64,000 bases of DNA from Rhodopirellula sp. P2. GTDB taxonomy: Bacteria > Planctomycetota > Planctomycetia > Pirellulales > Pirellulaceae. The notes under the pieces were generated by a model. The model was not told where the DNA came from. It made no database searches and was given only the letters and a program-made list of their open reading frames with translations. The stretch spans positions 5,685,001-5,749,000 of the forward strand of contig NZ_CP118225.1 of assembly GCF_028768465.1 (NCBI RefSeq), written 5' to 3'. Each line of letters opens with the position of its first letter. The first letter of the stretch is position 1. Both the position numbers and the translations under genes were made by a program. Shown in pieces: positions 30,632 through 39,383 of this stretch.

Positions 30632-32301
30632 ATTCGCAGCCCCGAAGACTTCGCTACACCCGGCGGGATTTGCTGTCTTCGGTGCTCGGTGTCGGATCCC
30701 TCGCCTGTGCGGGCTGCGATTCGCTTTCCTCCCGTTGGTCGGGTGCACTTCCATTTGCCGGTGCCTTCCTGTCGCCCAACCGAGAGATCGGTCATCGGTT
30801 GCGAGTCCCAACCTCGGAGCGATTGACCGGCTCCTCAGATGCCACGCGGCGCCGCGCATCCTGTGTCATTGTCGGTGGCGGAGTCGCCGGCTTGGCCGCC
30901 GGCTACGAACTTTTGAAATCAGGAGTGGATGACTTCCTCGTTTTGGAATTGGAATCATCGCCCGGCGGCACATCGCGAAGCACCCAGTACACATCCGAAT
31001 CCTTCGGTTCGTTGCGTGCCCCTTGGGGAGCCCACTACTTACCACTGCCGGGCCCACGCAACGCACCCCTGCAAGCATTCTTGCGAGATTGTGGTGTGCT
31101 CGATGAACACGGTGTCGCCGCCGAACAGATGCTCTGCCGCGATCCCGAAGAACGCGTCTGGGCGAACGACCGCTGGCAATCCGGATTGCTTCCCATGCGT
31201 GACGCAACCCCCGAGGATGTCGCCCAGATCGAACGCTTCCAAACTGAGATGTCCGAGTTTGCATTGCGAACTGGCAACGACGGCAAACCTTGGTTCGTCT
31301 TGCCGACCTCGCATGGGACGAACGATCCCGAACCGCTTTCTCTCGATCAAATCTCGATGCAACAATGGATGCAAAATCGCGCATTTGATTCCCCCCGTCT
31401 GCTCTGGTTGGTCGATCACTCTTGCCGTGACGACTATGGATTGCGAGCCGGTCAAACGAGCGCTTGGGCTGGGATTTTCTACTTCGCCGCGCGGTTGCTC
31501 GATGCCTCGCAATCGCCTGATTCCGCCCCTGTGCTGACTTGGCCCGAAGGCAATGGATTCTTGGTCGACCAGCTGGCACAACGTCTCGGGGATCGCATCG
31601 AAACGGACCGAGCAGTTCTTTCGATGACGGAAGACGAACCCGGCACCCAAACGCTACATGTCCTTGACACGCAAACGCAACAGTCGACCAGGATCACCGC
31701 CGAGTCCGTGATTCTCGCTGTTCCACAGTTCATTGCCTGTCGTTTGCTGGATGACTCATTAGGAGAAACCAAGCACGAACGAATCCATCAGGCGAGATCG
31801 TTTCAGTATGGCAGTTGGCTGGTCGCCAACATCGTGCTGAAGGATCGTCCCACTGAGACGGACTCCTGGATGTGCTGGGACAACGTCCGTTACCAATCCA
31901 CGTCTTTGGGGTACGTCAACGCCGGCCATCAAACCGGACGCGATCATGGCGGCACGGTGATCACGTGGTACCAAGCCCTGACCGGTGACAACGCAGCGCT
32001 GACTCGGACCGAACTTCTGAACCTGACCTGGGACGAGGCCGCCGAGGTCGTGTGCAGCGATCTCGAAGTCATGCACCCCGACATTCGCCAACGCATCGAG
32101 ACGTTGGACATCATGGTTTGGGGCCACGCGATGATCCAGCCCACCGTCGGCAGCCGTTCCAATCTGCGACGCGTTGCGGCCAGCCAAGCGATTGGCAACG
32201 TCCACTTCGCCGCCTCGGATCTCAGCGGAGTCGCGCTGTTCGAAGAAGCCTTTGACCACGGTCGCCGGGCTGCGAAAGCGGTGGTTGCAAGCTGGAGCTG
32301 A
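30628..32301 (+). CDS. Tat-exported FAD-dependent oxidoreductase (amine-oxidase-like)
   Basis: 557 residues. The N-terminus has a twin-arginine motif (YTRRDLLSS) followed by a hydrophobic stretch and LACAGC, which reads as a lipobox, so it may be a Tat-exported lipoprotein. A FAD motif follows (VIVGGGVAGLAAGYELLKSG, strand end LELESSPGG), then a NAD(P)-binding-like / flavin amine oxidase body with a C-terminal FAD segment (GNVHFAASDLSGVALFEEAFDHGRRAA). Substrate unknown. It overlaps the antiporter gene by four bases (ATGA) and so is translationally coupled to it. Such proteins fold with FAD in the cytoplasm before export, consistent with the Tat signal. Confidence 0.82.
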   Translation: MNSQPRRLRYTRRDLLSSVLGVGSLACAGCDSLSSRWSGALPFAGAFLSPNREIGHRLRVPTSERLTGSSDATRRRASCVIVGGGVAGLAAGYELLKSGVDDFLVLELESSPGGTSRSTQYTSESFGSLRAPWGAHYLPLPGPRNAPLQAFLRDCGVLDEHGVAAEQMLCRDPEERVWANDRWQSGLLPMRDATPEDVAQIERFQTEMSEFALRTGNDGKPWFVLPTSHGTNDPEPLSLDQISMQQWMQNRAFDSPRLLWLVDHSCRDDYGLRAGQTSAWAGIFYFAARLLDASQSPDSAPVLTWPEGNGFLVDQLAQRLGDRIETDRAVLSMTEDEPGTQTLHVLDTQTQQSTRITAESVILAVPQFIACRLLDDSLGETKHERIHQARSFQYGSWLVANIVLKDRPTETDSWMCWDNVRYQSTSLGYVNAGHQTGRDHGGTVITWYQALTGDNAALTRTELLNLTWDEAAEVVCSDLEVMHPDIRQRIETLDIMVWGHAMIQPTVGSRSNLRRVAASQAIGNVHFAASDLSGVALFEEAFDHGRRAAKAVVASWS

Positions 32302-32328
32302 GCTGATGCATTCCGCTTCCGACCAAGT

Positions 32329-32404
32329 CGTAGCCGGATTCGCCAGAATTCGGTTCCGGACGAACGAAGGCCACCCCATCCGAATTCTGGCGAATCCGGC
32401 TACG
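32329..32404. repeat. perfect 25-bp inverted repeat between convergent genes
   Basis: Arms at 32329-32353 and 32380-32404 are exact reverse complements, with a 26-base spacer. Each arm contains GGATTCGCCAGAATTC. It lies 28 bases after one stop codon and 16 bases before the convergent one. It can act as a bidirectional terminator; the length and perfection suggest a recently mobile or dispersed palindromic element. Confidence 0.9.
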
Positions 32405-32419
32405 GCGTCCCAACGCGTC

Positions 32420-33079
32420 TTAGCGGACCGCCAACAACCGAAACACAGTCCAACTGCTTCGAACCGCTTCTCGCAAATTCAGCTTGCTGGTCCCGTGAAC
32501 TCGTTCGGTGAACGTGATCGGAACTTCCACGCACTTGGCCCCATCGCGATGGAGCCTCAACAAGACTTCTTGAATGAACGCGTACCCGTCGCTGGGATTG
32601 CGAGGCGGATCCAATCCGGCCAAACAACTCACCCGATAACAGCGGTACGAACCACTTGCATCGCGAACCGGCAATCGCAACAGCGTTCGCGTGAACGCAT
32701 TGATCAGCCCGCTCATCAGCTTGCGACGCCAGGGCCACCCGACGATCGCCCCGCCTTCGGCGTAACGAGAGCCGACCACCACGTCAGCGTTCTCCTTCAC
32801 GCAGGTTGCAACCAACCGAGGCAGATCCGCGGGATCGTGGCTGAGATCCGCGTCCAGGTTGCAGAACAAATCGAAATTGCCATCGATCGCCGTTTGCATC
32901 GCCGCCCGAATCGCACCGCCCAATCCGCGTTCGTCTTTGCGGATCTTCACCTGGATCCTGTCACCGGCCCCGGTTTCCTCCGCGTACACGCGGGCGATCT
33001 CTGCGGTTCCGTCGGGCGAGTCATCGTCGACCACCAAACACACCGCCTCGGGAAGCGCCTCACGGATCTTGGCCAACAT
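32420..33079 (-). CDS. family 2 glycosyltransferase, polyprenol-phosphate mannosyltransferase-like
   Basis: Cytoplasmic GT-A enzyme expected to transfer a sugar from a nucleotide donor to polyprenol phosphate or a similar acceptor. Motifs: VVDDDSPDGT, NLDADLSHDP (DxD-type metal site), GSRYAEGG and DASGSYRCYR, ending at TFTERVHGTSKL. There is no C-terminal membrane domain, as in single-domain DPM1-type enzymes. The only conventional start is this ATG, which removes the first GT-A strand. The same frame continues upstream to 33211 without a stop and encodes RILVGICTYNEAANVKPM, the family's normal beginning, yet contains no ATG, GTG, TTG or CTG. The real start is therefore probably an ATC or ATT codon (33202 or 33127) or depends on the upstream gene. 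Confidence 0.85.
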   Translation of the reverse strand: MLAKIREALPEAVCLVVDDDSPDGTAEIARVYAEETGAGDRIQVKIRKDERGLGGAIRAAMQTAIDGNFDLFCNLDADLSHDPADLPRLVATCVKENADVVVGSRYAEGGAIVGWPWRRKLMSGLINAFTRTLLRLPVRDASGSYRCYRVSCLAGLDPPRNPSDGYAFIQEVLLRLHRDGAKCVEVPITFTERVHGTSKLNLREAVRSSWTVFRLLAVR

Positions 33080-33204
33080 TGGCTTGACGTTGGCGGCTTC
33101 GTTGTAGGTGCAGATTCCAACTAAAATCCGCTGCCCCGACGCGAAGTCAGGGGCAACGGAATGAGAAGCGGTTTGGATGGCGGTTTGGGAAGTCGTTTCG
33201 ATGG

Positions 33205-34326
33205 CTACGATTCAATCAAGAGTGCAACCGCTTCGAGATAGCGGCGAATCACGTCGGGCGACACGTCATGGAACCCAGCGGACTTGTGCCGCAGGATCGA
33301 CAACTTCAGTTGTTCCACGACGTCGCTGAGGTCGTCCGGCAATTCTGGCAAACCTGCGAACGGTTGCAAAGGTGACGGAGGCGTTTCGGTCGCCAAACCA
33401 GCCTCCCCTTCTTCACGCCCCGAATCACCGAGTTTGTTCAGCTCTTCTTCCTCGCCAAAATCAGGGCCTTCGTAGGTCGGTCCCTGAACGCCGTCGGTGT
33501 CGCCGTCGTAATCTCGCGTGGTGTCGTCGCCCTGGGCGGGAGCGGTTCCCAAATCCGCATCGCTCATTTCCGGCTGGTCCTCGTCCAGATCGACGTCCAT
33601 CACCTGGCTGGCAGTTGGACGCTGCGATTCCAATTCCCCGTTGGCCTTCCAACGCTTGTCTCGCATGTTGGAAACCGACCACTTCTCCTCGACAGCTCCT
33701 TGCAACCAAAGGGCTGCGTCGTCCCAGTCCAGGGCGGCCAAGAAGTGCGACCAATACAACCCTTCGTACTTGGGTTGATCCTCGGCAAAACGATCGAAGA
33801 CGCGACGCAGACGGCCCACATGGGGTGCCGTGACACCGCCTACCCGTGAGGCCCAAGCTTCGTCGGAATACTCCGTCGAGGGAGCTCCGGCTTCGATCAA
33901 GGCCGCACGCCATTGGCTGATGATGCGTCCCTTTTCCCAGTTGGTCGTGCTGACCAACCCGTTCCAGCGTCCGACGAAGGGCTGTTGCAGCGCCAACAAC
34001 TCCGGCGACAGATCCTGGTCGTCGGATTCCACGGGGGCGTCGGTTGCCGCCACCGCTGAAACCGCGAATTGGTTGACCTCGTCCGAGAGTTCTTCCACAT
34101 CATCGGCCAAGTCCGAAACGTCTTCGTTCAGCATCTCAGCTGTCATGGTCTCGGTGGTCGACTCCGCTGCGGCGGCAGCTTCGCCCGCAGTTTCGTCGTC
34201 CGGCACGTCTTCATAGACGTCTGACTGGGCGGTGGGATTCGATTCCACTGAATCGGGCGTGCCCAAATCATCGGCGTCGAATCGTGGCGAGTCGCTGGTC
34301 AAAGATGGATTTTCGTCAGAATTCAT
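33205..34326 (-). CDS. acidic protein of unknown function
   Basis: 373 residues, not recognised. The N-terminal 110 residues are very acidic and low complexity (Asp, Glu, Ala, Ser, Thr). A conserved-looking core follows (about 112-240: PFVGRWNGLVSTTNWEKG, GRLRRVFDRFAEDQPKYEGLYWSHFLAALDWDDAALWL, EEKWSVSNMRDKRW), rich in Trp and charged residues. A second acidic stretch precedes a helical C-terminus (LSDVVEQLKLSILRHKS...RYLEAVALLIES). No signal peptide, so it is probably cytoplasmic. The stop lies inside the region that must encode the N-terminus of the glycosyltransferase, so the two genes are coupled. Confidence 0.8.
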   Translation of the reverse strand: MNSDENPSLTSDSPRFDADDLGTPDSVESNPTAQSDVYEDVPDDETAGEAAAAAESTTETMTAEMLNEDVSDLADDVEELSDEVNQFAVSAVAATDAPVESDDQDLSPELLALQQPFVGRWNGLVSTTNWEKGRIISQWRAALIEAGAPSTEYSDEAWASRVGGVTAPHVGRLRRVFDRFAEDQPKYEGLYWSHFLAALDWDDAALWLQGAVEEKWSVSNMRDKRWKANGELESQRPTASQVMDVDLDEDQPEMSDADLGTAPAQGDDTTRDYDGDTDGVQGPTYEGPDFGEEEELNKLGDSGREEGEAGLATETPPSPLQPFAGLPELPDDLSDVVEQLKLSILRHKSAGFHDVSPDVIRRYLEAVALLIES

Positions 34327-34501
34327 GTGCAGGGATTCGCGAGGAGCGGGACGTGATTTCAGTCCGCATACGCTAACCCGCCGACCCCGTCTCAGGGAAG
34401 ATTCCTGACGTCCTTTTCTGGTTTCTCAATGCCATCGCGCGTCAGACGCATCGCGTGGGGAAACCATGCGGTGTGGGAAAGATGTCGGGCTTGAACGAAG
34501 A

Positions 34502-34537
34502 AACGGTCCGGCGAGCTCAAATGCCCGCCGAACCGTT
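34502..34537 (-). terminator. hairpin terminator after the lipoprotein gene
   Basis: A 12-base stem (34502-34513 with 34526-34537, one mismatch) has a 12-base loop. On the minus strand it is followed by a pyrimidine-rich TTTCTTCGTTC. It lies 54 bases past the stop of the gene at 34591. Confidence 0.6.
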
Positions 34538-34590
34538 GTCGTTGTTCAGTGCGATTGCCAGCCGGAATGTTGCTTCCGGAATCCCGATCC

Positions 34591-35181
34591 CTACAAGTTC
34601 GGAGTCGTGTAGGGCTCGACGTCACCCACCATGTGGAAGTGGTTGTGGTCAATGTAGACGACCTCAATCGCTTCACGGTCACGCAGGGTGTGCGGAACGG
34701 GGTAACCGACAATGGTCGACTCGTCGAAGTAAATCGTGCACTTGTAGTGTGCATGGTGCAACTGAGCTGGTCCGATCAGCGGGTAGAACCGCGGTGGATC
34801 GATGTAGTCCGAGATCTTCTCTTTGATGATCCGCACATCGTTGCGTTGTTTTTCCCAGATCAAAGGGATGCCGCCTTGAACAGGACGTGCCTGCTCGAGG
34901 GCTTGCATCACTTCGTCATCGCTGGGTGGATCCAACGCGATGGGCGGACCACCTGAGGTGGTCGGGCCGAGAATCGGCACGCGATCGTAGCGTTCCTTGT
35001 TGTGGAACTTCTCTTCTTGCTTGTGCTGGTAATACGGGCTCACAGGAATGGGGAACCCGAGGATCCCCAAATTGTAGTTGCTGCCGCCCAGGCCATAGCA
35101 ACCTGTGCTCGTGATCACCACCATGGTGAGCAGGCACAACGTCCCGAATCGTGTGAATGTTGTGGTCATCTTGCTGGTCAT
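34591..35181 (-). CDS. putative lipoprotein of unknown function
   Basis: About 196 residues. The N-terminus (MTSKMTTTFTRFGTLCLLTMVV) leads to a lipobox-like ITSTGC, so the mature protein would begin CYGLGGSNYNLG. The body has a Pro/Tyr-rich segment, a helical region with DDEVMQALEQARPVQGGIPLIWEKQRNDV, and a C-terminus with YKCTIYFDESTIVGYPVPH and VYIDHNHFHMVGD. No known family. The ATG at 35181 is chosen because a strong Shine-Dalgarno lies eight bases upstream; an in-frame ATG at 35250 would put 23 polar residues in front of the signal. Confidence 0.75.
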   Translation of the reverse strand: MTSKMTTTFTRFGTLCLLTMVVITSTGCYGLGGSNYNLGILGFPIPVSPYYQHKQEEKFHNKERYDRVPILGPTTSGGPPIALDPPSDDEVMQALEQARPVQGGIPLIWEKQRNDVRIIKEKISDYIDPPRFYPLIGPAQLHHAHYKCTIYFDESTIVGYPVPHTLRDREAIEVVYIDHNHFHMVGDVEPYTTPNL

Positions 35182-35189
35182 CCGAGCAA

Positions 35190-35197
35190 CCTTCCTT
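35190..35197 (-). promoter_or_regulatory. ribosome binding site deciding the start at 35181
   Basis: AAGGAAGG on the minus strand, eight bases from the ATG. It fixes the start of the lipoprotein directly before its signal sequence. Confidence 0.75.
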
Positions 35198-35377
35198 GGT
35201 TTCCGACTTGGCAAATCCGCACTTGAACCAATCCGCAGAGGATCATTCATTTGCGTAGTACCTGTATCGTGTCAAACTGTTCCGATCTTGCGGGTCATTC
35301 CGGAAATTCGCTCGGAAAGTTTGCGGACAACAGTTTCACGCGTGGAACCCCGACCCATTGGCTGAGGCCCTTCCCCT

Positions 35378-35399
35378 CACGATTTGCCCTCCAATCGTG
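35378..35399 (-). terminator. possible terminator hairpin after lepA
   Basis: CACGATT and AATCGTG (35378-35384 and 35393-35399) form a 7-base perfect stem with an 8-base loop, 31 bases after the lepA stop. No U-run follows on the minus strand, so this is weak. Confidence 0.35.
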
Positions 35400-35430
35400 T
35401 GAGTGAAAGCGACATCCAACCCATGGTTTG

Positions 35431-37245
35431 CTACTCGCCGTCGGTCAGAACCGCCATGAAGGCCTTCTGGCTGATCTCCACGTTGCCAACCGCCTTCATT
35501 CGCTTCTTGCCTTCCTTTTGCTTCTGCAGCAACTTGCGTTTTCGCGTGATGTCACCGCCATAACACTTGGCTGTCACGTTCTTTCGCATTGCCGGCACGG
35601 TCTCTCGAGCGATCACGCGGCTGCCGATCGCGGCTTGCACAGCCACTTCAAACATGTGCCGCTCAATCTCCGATTTCAGCTTCTTGGCCACTGCACGACC
35701 GCGACGGTCAGCGTCGGCTCGGTGACAAACCACCGACAATGCATCGACACGGTTGCCGTTGACCAGAATGTCCAAGCGGCACAGGTCGGCTTCTTCGTAG
35801 CCCACCATCTCGTAATCCAGCGTTCCGTATCCGCGTGTGCAGCTTTTGATGCGGTCGTGCAAATCGTAGATGACTTCCGCCAGCGGGATGTCGTAAGTCA
35901 ACATCGCTCGCGACGCCCCCAAGACCTCGTGAGCTTTTTGAATCCCGCGTCGTTCCTGACACAGTTTCATGACTGGGCCGATGTACTCCTCCGGCACGAT
36001 CACGTTGCAACGCACGATTGGTTGGCAGAACTTCTCAATGTCGCCCGGATCGGGCACATCCTGCGGCTTGTGAATGTTCTTCGTCACGCCGCGTTTGTCG
36101 GTGATCTCGTAAGTCACGTTGGGAGCGGTTTGAACCAAATCGATGTCGGATTCCTGCTCCAATCGCTGCTGAACGATCTCCATGTGCAGCAACCCCAGAA
36201 AACCACACCGGAAACCAAACCCAAGTGCATCACTGGTTTCGGGTTCAAACTCGAAACTCGGGTCGTTGACGGCCAATCGCTCGAGCGCGTCCCGCAATTC
36301 GCTGAAGTCCTGTCCGTCGCTGGGGAACAAACCGCAATAAACCATCCGTTTGGGCCGGTCATAGCCCGGCAGCGCCGGTGCTGGGTCGTTGCCCGCGATG
36401 CTGATCGTGTCTCCAATGTGCACATCCCCCAGGCTCTTGATGTTGCAAATCAAGTATCCCACTTGGCCGGCAACCAATTCATCACAGGCCACGCGGGCAG
36501 GCGCAAATTGGCCCAGTTCCACGACATCGTGCGTCGATCCAGCCCGCAAGAATTTGATCTTCTGACCTTTGCGGACCGTTCCTTCCATCACTCGAATGTA
36601 GGTGATGGCACCGCGAAAATCGTCGTAGTTCGAATCGAAGACCATCGCCTGCAACACAGCGTCTGGATCGCCCGTGGGTGGCGGAACGGCTTCCACAATC
36701 GAATCGAGCAATGCCGCAACGCCTTCGCCGGTTTTGGCACTCACCCGCTTGCACTCATCCGGGTCCGTGCCCAGGGAATTCATCATTTCCTCGGCGACTT
36801 CATCTGGCCGAGCGTGAATCAAATCGATCTTGTTGATCACGGGCACGATCGTCAGGTCGTGCTCCATCGCCGCAAACGCATTCGCAACCGTCTGGGCTTC
36901 CACACCTTGAAAGGCATCGACCAACAACAGCGCGCCTTCGCAACAAGCCAGGGAGCGTGAAACTTCGTACTGGAAGTCCACGTGGCCGGGCGTGTCAATC
37001 AGGTTCAATTCGTATTCCACCCCATCTCGCTTGTAGCGCATGGCGACGGCGCGGGCCTTGATGGTGATGCCACGCTGTTGTTCCAACGCCAAATCATCCA
37101 GCATTTGCGTTTTCTTGCCGCGGTTATCAACCGTGCCCGTGCTTTCCAACAAACGATCGGCCAACGTGCTTTTGCCGTGGTCGATGTGAGCGATGATGCA
37201 GAAGTTGCGAATGTGTTCTTGCGAACGAGAGGGTTTCGATGCCAT
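35431..37245 (-). CDS. lepA: elongation factor 4 (LepA), ribosome back-translocase GTPase
   Basis: 604 residues, full length. GTPase motifs: AHIDHGKSTLADRLLE (G1), RGITI (G2), DTPGHVDF (G3), NKIDL (G4). The EF-G-like domains follow (YCGLFPSDGQDFSELRDALERL, FRCGFLGLLHMEI), then the LepA-specific C-terminal domain ending KCYGGDITRKRKLLQKQKEGKKRMKAVGNVEISQKAFMAVL. It acts on stalled or mistranslocated ribosomes at the membrane or in the cytosol. Many bacteria pair lepA with lepB (signal peptidase); here the downstream neighbour is a lipoprotein and the upstream one a sugar kinase. Confidence 0.98.
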   Translation of the reverse strand: MASKPSRSQEHIRNFCIIAHIDHGKSTLADRLLESTGTVDNRGKKTQMLDDLALEQQRGITIKARAVAMRYKRDGVEYELNLIDTPGHVDFQYEVSRSLACCEGALLLVDAFQGVEAQTVANAFAAMEHDLTIVPVINKIDLIHARPDEVAEEMMNSLGTDPDECKRVSAKTGEGVAALLDSIVEAVPPPTGDPDAVLQAMVFDSNYDDFRGAITYIRVMEGTVRKGQKIKFLRAGSTHDVVELGQFAPARVACDELVAGQVGYLICNIKSLGDVHIGDTISIAGNDPAPALPGYDRPKRMVYCGLFPSDGQDFSELRDALERLAVNDPSFEFEPETSDALGFGFRCGFLGLLHMEIVQQRLEQESDIDLVQTAPNVTYEITDKRGVTKNIHKPQDVPDPGDIEKFCQPIVRCNVIVPEEYIGPVMKLCQERRGIQKAHEVLGASRAMLTYDIPLAEVIYDLHDRIKSCTRGYGTLDYEMVGYEEADLCRLDILVNGNRVDALSVVCHRADADRRGRAVAKKLKSEIERHMFEVAVQAAIGSRVIARETVPAMRKNVTAKCYGGDITRKRKLLQKQKEGKKRMKAVGNVEISQKAFMAVLTDGE

Positions 37246-37436
37246 CCGGTTTCAATTTCAATGATGGTGAATGTTCAAAACGGCAACCGGCTTTCATCCT
37301 TTGAAAACCGCGATGCAGTGTCTTGGGCCTGACGCGACGCGGGCGTTTTGGCTGGAATCGCTGATCGGTGCGGGGTCGCGAAGGATTTCACGTCCACGCA
37401 GCGACCGCAGGATCCCAGCACGACAGAACCTGCTGT

Positions 37437-38435
37437 TCAGGAGTCTTTCTTGCGAGCATACCCGGCGGCGCCCAAATAACCGGCTTCGTGCCCGAGCGTC
37501 GCAAACGAAATGGTCGTTCCCGCGAAGACATAGGGGAAGGTCCGTTGTCGAAATTCTTCCGTCACCCCCCCCAAAAAGCGACGCCCGATCTCACATTCGG
37601 CCCCGCCAAAGTTCATCGCTCCGCCCAGTGCCACATGCCCTGGGTCCAACGTGTGGACCAAATTGGTGACTCCGATGCCCAGCCAACGAGCGGTTTCGTC
37701 GATCATCAAATTCGCGAATTCGTCGCCGTTTGCCGCTGCTTCCCAGATCCGTTTGGCGGTCAACAGCGAACTGTCCTCTCCGGTGAATTGCTGCAACGAC
37801 GATTGCGGGTACTCCGGCAACCGATGCCGCGTTCGCAAAACCACCCCGCTAGCCGACGCGTACGCTTCCAACTGCCCACGGCCACCACCCCATGCACAAA
37901 GCTGCGCGTCTGGCGAGGAGTCCACGACGATGTGACCGCATTCACTGCCAAAGCTGTTGACGCCATTGACCAATTGATCCTCGACAATGATGCCGCCGCC
38001 AACGCCAGTCCCCAGCGTCAACAGAACCATCGACGAGCCTTGGGATCCACTGCCCAGCCAAAATTCGCCGTAAGCTGCCGCGTTGGCGTCATTCAAAAAT
38101 GAGATCGGCCGGCCCGTGGCTTCGGACAGTTTCTCGCACAACGGGAACTCCCACCAAGACGGCAACTGCGGTGGTGCAACCAAAATCCCACGGTGCAAAT
38201 CCATCGGTCCGGGCGCCCCCATGCCAATCCGCGGCACCTTCCCGACCGTTTTGGTGCTCGTCTCCACCTCACGAATCATCGTTGCCAAGCGATTCACCGC
38301 CGCTTGAGGGCCTTCGGATTCCAGCGTCGCCACTTGCTCAAAGGCGACGGTCTCACCGGCGGAATTGACCAGACCGCACTTGATGCTCGTGCCGCCAATG
38401 TCGATGCCCCAGTAGTGACGTGAATCAGTTGTCAT
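37437..38435 (-). CDS. ROK-family sugar kinase (glucokinase-like)
   Basis: 332 residues. The N-terminal phosphate-binding motif is WGIDIGGTSIKCGLVN. Later motifs are GMGAPGPMD, NDANAAAYGEFWLG, TLGTGVGGGIIV and ECGHIVVD, which place the catalytic Asp in the LNDANAA segment. ROK kinases usually bind zinc through CxCGxxGCxE; here the segment reads CAWGGGRGQLEAY, so two of the three cysteines are Trp and Gln and the spacing has changed. Most likely a cytoplasmic glucokinase that phosphorylates glucose for glycolysis; other hexoses or N-acetyl sugars are possible. It stands apart from lepA by about 190 bases. Confidence 0.9.
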   Translation of the reverse strand: MTTDSRHYWGIDIGGTSIKCGLVNSAGETVAFEQVATLESEGPQAAVNRLATMIREVETSTKTVGKVPRIGMGAPGPMDLHRGILVAPPQLPSWWEFPLCEKLSEATGRPISFLNDANAAAYGEFWLGSGSQGSSMVLLTLGTGVGGGIIVEDQLVNGVNSFGSECGHIVVDSSPDAQLCAWGGGRGQLEAYASASGVVLRTRHRLPEYPQSSLQQFTGEDSSLLTAKRIWEAAANGDEFANLMIDETARWLGIGVTNLVHTLDPGHVALGGAMNFGGAECEIGRRFLGGVTEEFRQRTFPYVFAGTTISFATLGHEAGYLGAAGYARKKDS

Positions 38436-38684
38436 GCAAACGTTTTAAAAAGGATGGGAATGGGTCTGATTTGCTGGCCGAAAGTATAGCGAATCACTGA
38501 TTCTTGGCAGCAACGTTCACCACCCTTTCGCAAAGGGAATGACACCCCCGCTAAACCTTTCCGGAGGTGCCCCCCAAGAACGCTCGCCCAAAAGTTGAAA
38601 GTTCCCGCTCCGGCGAGAGTTGGCTTTCAACCCGAGCGGCCTCGATCCCGTCACGAAAACGCATCTGTGGCAGCGACGGCAGAC

Positions 38685-39347
38685 TCAGCTCTCTTCATCC
38701 TGCACCGCGACGGCCCCCGCCCGAGCCCACTTCTGCGTGTCGGTGCCCAACTGTTCAAACGTGCCCACCACGTCGCCAAAGGGGGCGTCAATCCGCTGAA
38801 CTCGCGATGGCTCCACCATCACCACCTTCCCATTCCAAGGATCCGGCGATCCCGGCAGATACAACGTCACTCCCAAGGGATCGTTGGCAACATCCGCTCC
38901 CCGGTGCCGCTCAACCTCAAAGGCCAACTGCGAATACCCTTCCAATTGCACCACGACCGGGCGCAAGCGGTTTTTCGCAACGTCGCCACCAATGTTGCCG
39001 CTGAGCTGCTCCTTGAAAATCGCGTAGCGAGGAAACAGCATCAACAAATATTTCTCGATGAACCGCGTGAACTGCCTGGCGATCGATCGTCTCGCCATGA
39101 TTCCCGAGACAAAACAGGCCAAGATCAACAACAACGTCGCGATCCCGAAGATCAACAGGTAACCCGTCGTGTCATGAAACGGCGTGTAGTCCTGCAAGAT
39201 CGGCAGCAGTGCCACCGCCACGGCGTAGATGACCTGGACCAATTGCCCGATCAGCACCAACACAACCAACAATGGCAGCAGAAAAAAGATGCCACCAATC
39301 GCGGTCGTGCGTAGAAAGGAAAAGTGTCGCTGGACGTGCTGTTTCAT
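38685..39347 (-). CDS. DUF502-family membrane protein
   Basis: 220 residues with two hydrophobic segments (about 14-47 and 61-85). The first leads with FLRTTAIGGIFFLLPLLVVLVL, typical of DUF502 proteins; a soluble domain follows with FPRYAIFKEQLSGNIGGD, VVVQLEGYSQLAFEVER, VTLYLPGSPDPWNGKVVMVEPSRVQRID. Function of the family is not established. Divergently arranged to the PAP2 gene. Confidence 0.85.
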   Translation of the reverse strand: MKQHVQRHFSFLRTTAIGGIFFLLPLLVVLVLIGQLVQVIYAVAVALLPILQDYTPFHDTTGYLLIFGIATLLLILACFVSGIMARRSIARQFTRFIEKYLLMLFPRYAIFKEQLSGNIGGDVAKNRLRPVVVQLEGYSQLAFEVERHRGADVANDPLGVTLYLPGSPDPWNGKVVMVEPSRVQRIDAPFGDVVGTFEQLGTDTQKWARAGAVAVQDEES

Positions 39348-39383
39348 GACGGCAATGTTTCACGGAACGAATCGAAAGATCGC

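Noticed and set aside
32174-33124. 316-codon plus-strand open frame
   Set aside because: Antisense to the glycosyltransferase and runs through the perfect inverted repeat; no protein-like features.
35428-36960. 510-codon open frame on the plus strand
   Set aside because: It lies wholly opposite lepA, whose protein is conserved from end to end; the antisense translation has no domain or motif.
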